Shown here piece after piece: positions 52,222 through 59,092 of a DNA stretch of 64,000 nt. Made by a program: the position numbers and the translations under genes. Position 1 is the first letter of the stretch. Each line of letters starts with the position of its first letter. Under the pieces are notes generated by a model. The model saw only the letters and a program-made list of their open reading frames with translations. It did no database searches and was not told the origin of the DNA. The stretch is taken from contig UQTU01000014.1 of NCBI GenBank assembly GCA_900544135.1, positions 1-64,000 of the forward strand, in the 5' to 3' direction. Source of the DNA: an uncultured Collinsella sp. (GTDB lineage Bacteria; Actinomycetota; Coriobacteriia; Coriobacteriales; Coriobacteriaceae).

Positions 52222-52260
52222 AAATAAAAGCCGTCGCAGACCATAAGACCTGCGGCGGCT
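52222..52260 (-). terminator. Terminator of the amino-acid ABC operon
   Basis: GCCGCCGCAG and CTGCGACGGC on the minus strand, followed by TTTTATTT, after the ATPase gene stop at 52283. Confidence 0.8.
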
Positions 52261-52282
52261 TCATCTCAATATATAGCTGAGC

Positions 52283-53047
52283 CTAGCCCTCGATACGGCT
52301 CAAGAACTCACGGGTACGTTGCTCACGCGGGTGATCGATAACCTGCTCGGCAGGACCCTCCTCGACAATGCGACCGCCGTCCATAAAGACCACGCGGTCG
52401 GCAACATCGCGCGCAAATTGCATTGCGTGGGTCACGATCACCATCGTCATATTCTGCGCGGCAAGGTCTTTAATGACACGCAGCACCTCGGCCGTTAGCT
52501 CGGGATCGAGCGCCGAAGTCGGCTCGTCAAAGAACAAGATCTCCGGGTCGAGCGCCAAGGCGCGGGCGATACTCACACGCTGTTGCTGACCACCCGAAAG
52601 CTCACATGGCACCTTGTTCTCGTTGCCCGTAAGCCCCATCTGCGCGATCAACTCACGCGCACGTGCTTCGGCCTGCTCGCGCGGACGCTTGAGTACGCGA
52701 ATCGGAGCATCGGTGATGTTTTTCATCACCGTATAGTGCGGAAACAGATTGTAGTTCTGAAACACCAGGCCAAATCGCGAACGCGCCCGCTTGGGCACGT
52801 CGCCTTTCGCATATACCGCACCCGACCCCGCGTCCGTCGCAACGGCAAGGTCGCCAAACGAGAGCGAGCCTCCGTCAAGTGTCTCGAGCAGTGTGGCACA
52901 GCGCAGAAGTGTGGACTTACCGCCGCCTGAAGGCCCGATAATCGCTACGACCTCGCCACGCTTTACCTCGAGCGAGATATCCTTGAGCACCTCATTGCCG
53001 CCAAACGCCTTGCGCGCGTTCGATATATTCATTACCGTTCCGGACAC
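52283..53047 (-). CDS. Polar amino-acid ABC transporter ATP-binding protein
   Basis: 254 residues from a GTG at 53047 chosen because GGAGG lies five bases upstream; an ATG at 53059 overlaps that site. Walker A is GPSGGGKST, the signature LSGGQQQR, Walker B ILFFDEPTSALDP, and the H-loop VTHAMQFARDVADRV. It is of the GlnQ/HisP type. Last gene of an SBP-permease-ATPase operon, separated from the permease by a long palindromic repeat. Confidence 0.93.
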   Translation of the reverse strand: MSGTVMNISNARKAFGGNEVLKDISLEVKRGEVVAIIGPSGGGKSTLLRCATLLETLDGGSLSFGDLAVATDAGSGAVYAKGDVPKRARSRFGLVFQNYNLFPHYTVMKNITDAPIRVLKRPREQAEARARELIAQMGLTGNENKVPCELSGGQQQRVSIARALALDPEILFFDEPTSALDPELTAEVLRVIKDLAAQNMTMVIVTHAMQFARDVADRVVFMDGGRIVEEGPAEQVIDHPREQRTREFLSRIEG

Positions 53048-53070
53048 GGGAACCTCCATGTGTTTAAAAA

Positions 53071-53219
53071 GTCAGCGAGCGTGTGACTGGCGAGACAATG
53101 TGCTCCGAAAGAGGAGCGCCGCGTACTTCTGTACGCAAGCGACGGCTTGAGGAGCAGATTGGCCGTCAGGCACGCGCGCAGCGTCGAGCAGTCCGCCGTT
53201 CGCTAGAACGGCGGAACGA
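53071..53219 (-). repeat. Palindromic repeat, copy 3 (inside ABC operon)
   Basis: On the minus strand it starts with TTCCGCCGTTCTAGCGAACG just after the permease stop and continues CGACGCTGCGCG as in copies 1 and 2. It then has its own pair of arms (CGTGCCTGACGGCCAATCTG with CACATTGTCTCGCCAGTCAC) and the tip GCGTACAGAAGTACGC. Same layout, different arm sequence. Confidence 0.75.
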
Positions 53220-53220
53220 T

Positions 53221-53874
53221 CTAGTCATGGTAGTAATCCAATTTTGTCTCGGCGGCGCCCAGCAGCATCTCGACGACGAAGTTAAAGACCCAGTAAATCA
53301 GCGCCGCGATCGCAAACGGCACCATGCTCACCTGCGAGGCGACCAGCGCCTTGGCCGTCGAGAACATCTCGCCCACGCCGATGGCGAACGCCAGCGACGT
53401 GTCCTTGACCAGTGTGATGATCTCGTTGCCCATCGCCGGCAAAATGCGCTTGGCGACCTGCGGCATCACGATATACAGAAACGTCTGCATGCGCGAGTAG
53501 CCCAGCACCTCGGCAGCCTCGTATTGACCGCGCGGAATGGACTGCAGGCCCGAGCGATAAATCTCGGCAAAGTAACCGGCGTAGTTGATGATGAATGCCA
53601 CGACACACGCCGTCCACTTGGAATCGGGCGTGAGCGAAATGCCAAACACGTAGTACGGGGCAAAGTAGATGGCAAACATCTGCAACATGAGCGGCGTACC
53701 GCGCATGACCGAAATGTAGATGCGCGCAATCCAGCGGAGCGGCGCAATTTTGCTCATGCGCATAAACGCCACGGGGATTCCCAGCGGAATCGACCCCAGC
53801 AGCGTCAGCACAAACAGCTGCAAACTGACCAAGAATCCCTGGCCAAGCATCTGCATCATGACTTGGATAGACAA
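53221..53874 (-). CDS. Polar amino-acid ABC transporter permease
   Basis: 217 residues, HisM/GlnP type: FLVSLQLFVLTLLGSIPLGIPVAFMRMSK, MRGTPLMLQMFAIYF and the EAA loop IPRGQYEAAEVLGYSRMQTFLYIVMPQVAKRILPAMGNEIITLVKDTSL. The TTG at 53874 is preferred as start because GAGGG lies directly upstream, whereas the in-frame ATG at 53859 has no site. Middle gene of the operon, with palindromic elements on both sides. Confidence 0.9.
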   Translation of the reverse strand: MSIQVMMQMLGQGFLVSLQLFVLTLLGSIPLGIPVAFMRMSKIAPLRWIARIYISVMRGTPLMLQMFAIYFAPYYVFGISLTPDSKWTACVVAFIINYAGYFAEIYRSGLQSIPRGQYEAAEVLGYSRMQTFLYIVMPQVAKRILPAMGNEIITLVKDTSLAFAIGVGEMFSTAKALVASQVSMVPFAIAALIYWVFNFVVEMLLGAAETKLDYYHD

Positions 53875-53914
53875 CCTACCCTCTCTTTCGCAGCAACGGA
53901 ACAGCGGATTTTAC

Positions 53915-54023
53915 TCTCAAATAGGCACAGTGCCCAAGATTGCGAGCGACAAGCCCGACGAAGCGTACTTTGGTACGCGAGGAGGGTTGGAGCCGCAAGG
54001 TTGGGTGCTGTGGCTATTTGAGA
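53915..54023 (-). repeat. Palindrome folding back over the SBP stop codon
   Basis: Arms at 53915-53944 and 53994-54023 match at 25 of 30 positions. The right arm contains the last codons and TAG stop (54014-54016) of the binding-protein gene. The tip is GCGTACCAAAGTACGC. It lies between the first and second cistron. Confidence 0.75.
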
Positions 54024-54874
54024 ACCCAGTTGTCGAAGGACAGACCGTAGCTCGCATATTTATCGCACAGGTCCTTGACCGTACCGTCCTCATAGAGCGC
54101 CTTGAGCGACTCGGTCACGGCGTCGGCCGACTTGGTGTCGCCCTTCTTAAAGCCGACGGCGTAGTGCTCGCTGGACAGCGGCTCATCAAGCTGTGTATAG
54201 GCATCGGGCTTGGCGGCAAGCTGATACTGGGCAATCGAGAGGTCACAGGCGACGGCATCGACTGCACCACTCTCGAGCTGCATAAACGCCGTGTTGTACT
54301 CACCGATGGTATCGAGCGTGGCAAACGTCGCGGCCAAATCCTTCTGGTCGCCCTCGAGCACATCCTGTGCAGCGGAATCAGTCTGGGTAATCACGGTCTT
54401 GCCGGCAAGATCGTCCCAGCTCTTGATGCCTGCATCCTTCTTTACCACCAGCACCTGCTCGTTGAGCATGTACGGCTCGGAGAACGTGTAGTCGTCCTCG
54501 CGGCCCTCCATGGTAAAGCCGTTCCAGATACAGTTGATGGCGCCCGAGTTGAGCAGCGTATCCTTGGCATCCCAGTCGATGGCCTCGTATTTGACCTCCC
54601 AGCCCTGCTTATCGGCAACAGCCTTGGCCAAATCGAGATCAAAGCCGGTGTACTCGCCATCGTCGCCCACAAAACCATACGGAGGATAGGACTTATCAAA
54701 GCCCACCACGAGCTTCTTGGACTCCGCAGCGCCCTTCACATCCTTGGCCGCGGCAGAGCCAGCGGCGGAGCCCTTGCCGGCGCCACCGCCGCAACCGACA
54801 AGACCAAGGCCAAGCACCGTGGCGAGCGAGCCGGCTAGACCAACAAACTGACGACGAGACATATCGGTGTTCAT
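54014..54874 (-). CDS. Amino-acid ABC transporter substrate-binding lipoprotein
   Basis: 286 residues. Twin-arginine motif SRRQFVGLAG and lipobox LVGC in the N terminus indicate Tat export and lipidation. The SBP family 3 domain has KLVVGFDKSYPPYGFVGDDGEYTGFDLDLAKAVADKQGW, FTMEGREDDYTFSEPYMLNEQVLVVKKD and GAVDAVACDLSIAQYQL. This combination, with D-L-A-K-A-V and the YPPYGF pocket, is common to glutamine/cystine-type binders. The ATG at 54874 has AAGGGGG upstream. First gene of the operon, whose 3' end is embedded in a palindrome. Confidence 0.92.
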   Translation of the reverse strand: MNTDMSRRQFVGLAGSLATVLGLGLVGCGGGAGKGSAAGSAAAKDVKGAAESKKLVVGFDKSYPPYGFVGDDGEYTGFDLDLAKAVADKQGWEVKYEAIDWDAKDTLLNSGAINCIWNGFTMEGREDDYTFSEPYMLNEQVLVVKKDAGIKSWDDLAGKTVITQTDSAAQDVLEGDQKDLAATFATLDTIGEYNTAFMQLESGAVDAVACDLSIAQYQLAAKPDAYTQLDEPLSSEHYAVGFKKGDTKSADAVTESLKALYEDGTVKDLCDKYASYGLSFDNWVLK

Positions 54875-55215
54875 GGTATTCCCCCTTGATGACACTTTAG
54901 TTAGGTAAAGTGAGTCATGTAACGTTCAGAATCATACACTTTAGCGTGATAGAGCACAAGGTTGGTGCACCCGGAATGCCGGCAGCCGTCACGGTATTTA
55001 ATTTGCTGCTCTACAGTCCTGCTCACGACGGAGGCCACATTAAGTGGCCTCCTGTTCGTGCGGAACTCGCGACAAATTAAATACCGTGACGGCTGCCGGC
55101 ATTCCGGGAAACAACGTGCTCGAAGTCTTAAATAGGCGTCCCCTCCAATCGGGCACGTTGAATGCACGGTACAATTACTTTGGACTTTTCTTTTATTTAA
55201 TAGTGGAGTTAATTC
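54875..55215. other. 341-bp divergent spacer with long palindrome C
   Basis: It lies between the binding-protein gene (minus) and the RNA methyltransferase gene (plus). Most of it is palindrome C (54970-55108). The flanks are AT-rich and should hold both promoters. Confidence 0.6.
54970..55108 (+). repeat. Long palindrome C, perfect 35-bp arms
   Basis: Arms at 54970-55004 and 55074-55108 are exact inverted copies over 35 bp. The core is the one in palindromes A and B: CTACAGTCCTGCTC, GGCCACATTAAGTGGCC, CGTGCGGAACTCGCGA. The arms share nothing with those of A and B. Confidence 0.88.
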
Positions 55216-56664
55216 ATGGCAGAATCTCGTGCGGAGCGTAGGGCTCGTCGTGCTTTGATCGAGGCGGCTGAGGGGTCGGAGGAGAAAAAATCTTCTAAGA
55301 AATCCAAGTCGTCTCAGGATGCGAAGGGCAAGTCAGCCAAAGGCAAGGCTAAGGCCAAGCGTCCCGGCTCTCGTCGGAGCGAGGACAAGGCATCTCAGAC
55401 TCGCTCCAAGCGCTCGCATATAGATCAGGTTTCGTCTGCGCGTAAGGCTGTGGATCCCAAGTCTCCCTGTCCGATCATGAAAGCTTGCGGGGGGTGCACG
55501 GCGCTCAATCGTCCTTATAAAAAGCAGTTGGCAGCTAAGCAGGCTGTTATGGAGGAGCTTTTTGCTGCTCTTTGCGAGCGCGAGGGTATTAGCGTCGACC
55601 CCATTCGCGGTATGGGCGTCACCCTGGGCGACCCGGGCAAATATCCTGCGCCGCGCGGGTTTCGCCATAAGGCCGCCACTCCCTTTGCCCCCGGCAGAGA
55701 GGGCGCTGTCCGTTGCGGTTTCTTTGAGCGCGGCACGCACAAGATCGTTGCCGTACCCGAATGCCCCGTCGAGGCACCGGGTGCCCGTCAGATTCTCAAC
55801 GGCATCGCACGCGAAGCTGAGCGGCTGCATATTCCCGCCTTTAATGAGGACAAGCATCTTGGTTTGCTTCGCTATGCCGTCGTCCGCTGCGGCTGGCGTA
55901 CCGACCAGGTCATGGTCACGCTCGTGACCGCTCAGCGCGACTTGCCGCATGCGCAGGAGTTCTTTGAGGCTGTCGCCGCACTCAATCCGCACATCGTCAC
56001 CGTCGCCCAAAACATCAACGGACGTCCCGGCAACGCCATCCTCGGCGAGGAAACCCGCATTGTATATGGCGCCGAGTGCATGCGCGACCAGCTGCTCGGT
56101 TGCGAATTCGATATCTCCCCTACCGCGTTTTATCAGACCAACCCGCAACAGACCGAGCTGCTCTATCAGCTCGCTATCGACGGCATGGATTTGCACCAGG
56201 GCGATGTGCTCATGGATGCCTACTGTGGCAGCGGTACCATCGGCCTGTGCGCAGCCAAAGCCGCCCAGGACAAGGGCATCGGCATTATGCTGCTTGGCGT
56301 GGAGCGCAACCACGCCGGCATCGCTGACGCACGTCGCAACGCCGAGCTCAACGGCCTTACTCGCAACGCATGGTTTATGGCCGACGATGCCACCGATTAC
56401 ATCCTAGATGCCGCCGACAACAACGAGCGGATCGATGTCCTTTCCATCGATCCGCCGCGCGCCGGCTCCACCCCCGAGTTCCTCGAAGCTGCCTGCGCAC
56501 TTAAGCCGCGCCGCATCACCTATATCAGCTGCAACCCCGTGACCCAAGAGCGCGACCTGCATCAGCTCTTCGACGGAGGCTATCGCCTGCTCAAGATCAC
56601 GCCCGTCGACATGTTCCCCCATACCGACCACACCGAAACCGTAGCGGTCCTCGAACGCCGCTAA
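55216..56664 (+). CDS. RlmD/RumA-type 23S rRNA (uracil-C5)-methyltransferase
   Basis: 482 residues. The first about 80 residues are a Lys/Ser-rich basic extension, unusual in length and probably RNA-binding. The iron-sulfur site is CPIMKACGGC (C85, C91, C94) plus a Cys in AVPECPVEAP. The SAM domain has FYQTNPQQTELLYQLA, VLMDAYCGSGTIGLC, VERNHAGIADARRNAELNG and IDPPRAG. The catalytic Cys is in YISCNPVTQERDL. It methylates uracil in 23S rRNA with SAM, and U1939 versus U747/U54 specificity cannot be told. The GGAG site before the ATG is good. Confidence 0.92.
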   Translation: MAESRAERRARRALIEAAEGSEEKKSSKKSKSSQDAKGKSAKGKAKAKRPGSRRSEDKASQTRSKRSHIDQVSSARKAVDPKSPCPIMKACGGCTALNRPYKKQLAAKQAVMEELFAALCEREGISVDPIRGMGVTLGDPGKYPAPRGFRHKAATPFAPGREGAVRCGFFERGTHKIVAVPECPVEAPGARQILNGIAREAERLHIPAFNEDKHLGLLRYAVVRCGWRTDQVMVTLVTAQRDLPHAQEFFEAVAALNPHIVTVAQNINGRPGNAILGEETRIVYGAECMRDQLLGCEFDISPTAFYQTNPQQTELLYQLAIDGMDLHQGDVLMDAYCGSGTIGLCAAKAAQDKGIGIMLLGVERNHAGIADARRNAELNGLTRNAWFMADDATDYILDAADNNERIDVLSIDPPRAGSTPEFLEAACALKPRRITYISCNPVTQERDLHQLFDGGYRLLKITPVDMFPHTDHTETVAVLERR

Positions 56665-56688
56665 CCAACCTCAGTAGATTTTTGGGAC

Positions 56689-56726
56689 AAGAAAGGGGGC
56701 GACCCGTCTGGGCCGCCCCCTTTCTT
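56689..56726. terminator. Bidirectional terminator
   Basis: AAGAAAGGGGGCGACCC and GGGCCGCCCCCTTTCTT between convergent genes. Confidence 0.8.
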
Positions 56727-56741
56727 GGTTTATTAATTCCG

Positions 56742-57563
56742 CTACATCCCCTTGCGCAGGTCGCACACGCCGGCTGCCGCCATCTCGCGCAGCAGCGTCT
56801 CGCGATCGCGCGTCACGATCAGATCTAACGGGAAGTGAATCTCGTCGAGCATCTTGCGAGCGTAATCGAGCTTACCAATGACCATGCCAATGTGCGCATC
56901 AGTCGAAACGCCAATGCCCACGCCCAGCTCGGCGCAGCGCTCAGCGATCTTGCGGCATACGGCCCAATGCTCAGTGTCAACACCGTGTTCAAGACTATGG
57001 TTGTTGATCTCGATAATCTTGTGCTTGGCCTTAGCCGCCAACAGCACCTCGTCGATATCGAACGGCACGCCCGAACGCCCCGTGTGACCCAGCATGAACA
57101 CCTTGGGGTGCTCCAGGGCATTGATATACATCTCGGTCGCCTGGGCCAGCGTCGCGCCCTCAGCAATCTGTGGATTATGCACGCTTGCAACCAAATAATC
57201 CAAATTACGCGTAACCAAATCGAACAGCGAATGCTGACGACTGTACGAATCGCCAGCGATATCGAGCGTGACAGGAGTGTCCTCGCCAAACAGGCTTCCG
57301 TCCAGCGAAACGATATCGGCCTCGGCACCACGCAGCACCAGCACGCCGCTCCAAATGCGCGGCCAGATATCCTGGTTGATAAAGAATTGGTAACTGCGCA
57401 GGTCATTGGGACAAGCCGTAACCATAGAGCTCAGATGGTCGGCAGACCCGAGCACCTGCAGGCCACGCTCTGCCGCCCAGTACACATTCTCCTCAATGGT
57501 CGAATATGCATGCGCAGAGAACATCGTATGGGTATGAATGTCACAAGAAAGCAGGTAGGGCAT
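56742..57563 (-). CDS. PHP-domain phosphatase (YcdX-like)
   Basis: 273 residues. The metal-binding DIHTHTMFSAHAYS near the N terminus, LGSADHLSSM, VLRGAEADIVS, YLVASVHNPQIAEG, KVFMLGHTGRSGVPFD, and VSTDAHIGMVIGKLDYARKML near the C terminus reproduce the trinuclear-metal PHP barrel of the YcdX group. Probably a phosphoesterase acting on small phosphates, substrate unknown. The ATG at 57563 begins MPYLLSCDIH. It is separated by 165 bp from the aminotransferase gene upstream, which may or may not be co-transcribed. Confidence 0.88.
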   Translation of the reverse strand: MPYLLSCDIHTHTMFSAHAYSTIEENVYWAAERGLQVLGSADHLSSMVTACPNDLRSYQFFINQDIWPRIWSGVLVLRGAEADIVSLDGSLFGEDTPVTLDIAGDSYSRQHSLFDLVTRNLDYLVASVHNPQIAEGATLAQATEMYINALEHPKVFMLGHTGRSGVPFDIDEVLLAAKAKHKIIEINNHSLEHGVDTEHWAVCRKIAERCAELGVGIGVSTDAHIGMVIGKLDYARKMLDEIHFPLDLIVTRDRETLLREMAAAGVCDLRKGM

Positions 57564-57728
57564 CAGGTCTCCTTATCTGGCACGGCCGTCGCTTATATTC
57601 ATTGTACGCATTGCCTTCGATAGTCGTAAAACCACTCCATCCCAAAGACACAACGTCCATGACAACGGGGTCCGGCTTAACACCAAACCCCGTTTCACGT
57701 AAAACATTGTAGGCAGAGCGCTTTACTT
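57564..57728. other. Spacer between PHP and aminotransferase genes
   Basis: A 165-bp gap. A frame reading through it overlaps the aminotransferase end and has no ribosome site. Nothing convincing was seen. Confidence 0.4.
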
Positions 57729-58913
57729 TTAACGATACTCGTCCGCCAACTGTTTCCAAGCGGGTAGCGAATTGACAATCGTTTCGTAACTCACGCAATA
57801 GCCCAGGCGGAACCAGCCCGGCATGCCAAAACTATCCGAAGGCACCGCGAGCAGTTCGTACTTCTTCGCGCGCTCGCAGAACGCATTCGCATCGGGCTCC
57901 AGCGCCTTCACCCACAAGTAGAATGCACCATCCGGCTCAACATAGGTGTAGCCGTACTCCGCTAGTGCATCGGTAAGCGCGGTGCGGTTGCGCGCATAGG
58001 CCTCGACATCGCTCGGTTCATCAATGCAGTCGATGATTACACGCTGGAAGAGGGCCGGTGCGCACACGAAGCCCAGCGTGCGGGCGGCACCGGCAACGGC
58101 CGGCATCAGGTGAGCAGCCTGCGGATTGGTATTGGGAACCAAAATCCAGCCCACGCGCTCGCCCGGCAGCGAAAGCGACTTGGAATACGAGTAGCACACC
58201 ACGGTGTTCTCGTAGATCGAGGGCACCCAAGGCACCCCGGCACCGTACACGATCTCGCGGTACGGCTCATCAGAGATGAGCGTGATTGGGTTCTCGGAAT
58301 CGCGCTTGGCGTTGACCTCGCGTAAAACATTGGCCAGTCGCGTCAGCGTGTCGCGTGTATATACGGCACCGGTCGGGTTGTTGGGTGAGTCGATAATGAC
58401 GGCAGCGGTCTTATCGGTAATCGCCTTGAGCACGTTATCCACGCTCAGCTGGAACGTATCTTCATCGGCGAGCGCCTCGACGCACGTGCAACCAGCTTTC
58501 TCGATCCACACGCGATACTCCGGGAAGTACGGAGCGATAACGATGACCTCGTCGCCCGGATTGGTAATCGCGTTGAGCGTGCAGGTGAGCGAAGCCGCGG
58601 CACCCACCGTCATAAAGACATCCTTGCCCTCATAGCTCGTGCCAAAGCGACGGTTGAGCGAGTCGGCGACGGCTGCTCGACATTGCGGCAGACCCGGCGC
58701 AGGCGTGTATCCATGCAGCTGGTCGCTCGGCAGCTCCAAGGCCTTCTTAATGGACTCAGCCACGGCGGCAGGTGCCGGAACGCTCGGGTTACCCAGCGAA
58801 AAATCGAATACGTTCTCCGCGCCGATCTGTGCCTTGCGCTCAAGGCCATAGCTAAAGATCTCACGGATGATGGAGCTTTCCGCACCGCGAGCATACATAG
58901 TTTCGTTGATCAT
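57729..58913 (-). CDS. Class I/II PLP aminotransferase
   Basis: 394 residues, fold type I. DFSLGNPSVPAPAAV, HGYTPAPGLPQCRAAVADSLNRR, MTVGAAASLTCTLNAITNPGDEVIV, IDSPNNPTGAVYTRDTL (the NNPTG motif) and CYSYSKSLSLPGERVGWIL (PLP lysine in YSKSLS) are all present. The C-terminal GMPGWFRLGYCVS carries the substrate Arg. It belongs near aspartate/aromatic aminotransferases, and the exact amino donor is undetermined. The ATG at 58913 follows AAAGGGGA. Own promoter expected beyond the palindrome at 58974-59034. Confidence 0.92.
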   Translation of the reverse strand: MINETMYARGAESSIIREIFSYGLERKAQIGAENVFDFSLGNPSVPAPAAVAESIKKALELPSDQLHGYTPAPGLPQCRAAVADSLNRRFGTSYEGKDVFMTVGAAASLTCTLNAITNPGDEVIVIAPYFPEYRVWIEKAGCTCVEALADEDTFQLSVDNVLKAITDKTAAVIIDSPNNPTGAVYTRDTLTRLANVLREVNAKRDSENPITLISDEPYREIVYGAGVPWVPSIYENTVVCYSYSKSLSLPGERVGWILVPNTNPQAAHLMPAVAGAARTLGFVCAPALFQRVIIDCIDEPSDVEAYARNRTALTDALAEYGYTYVEPDGAFYLWVKALEPDANAFCERAKKYELLAVPSDSFGMPGWFRLGYCVSYETIVNSLPAWKQLADEYR

Positions 58914-58973
58914 CTGTTCCCCTTTCGCATAGGCGCTATTGTACGCTTTAGCTGAGCAAAGTGCCGCAGCAAT

Positions 58974-59034
58974 GTTGATTGGGGACAGACTTAAATGCGT
59001 GAAAACGCTCATTTAAGTCTGTCCCCAATCAACA
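58974..59034. repeat. Long hairpin with GGGGACAG arms
   Basis: The segment beginning TTGATTGGGGACAGACTT and its inverse ending AAGTCTGTCCCCAATCAA give about 23-24 paired bases closed by a loop of about 10 (CGTGAAAACG). It lies between the ftsH terminator and the aminotransferase start. Confidence 0.8.
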
Positions 59035-59042
59035 TATCGCTC

Positions 59043-59080
59043 AAAAGAAAGAGCCTCCACAGGTTTCCCCGCGGAGGCTT
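59043..59080 (-). terminator. ftsH terminator
   Basis: AAGCCTCC, loop, GGAGGCTC then TTTCTTTTG on the minus strand, just after the ftsH stop. Confidence 0.75.
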
Positions 59081-59092
59081 TCGCTACAAGAA

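Noticed and set aside
54901..55167. Small minus-strand protein across palindrome C
   Set aside because: The frame is built from the palindrome arms and core and has no start signal.
57541..57798. Small gene between PHP and aminotransferase genes
   Set aside because: It overlaps both neighbours in another frame and lacks a ribosome site and any family resemblance.
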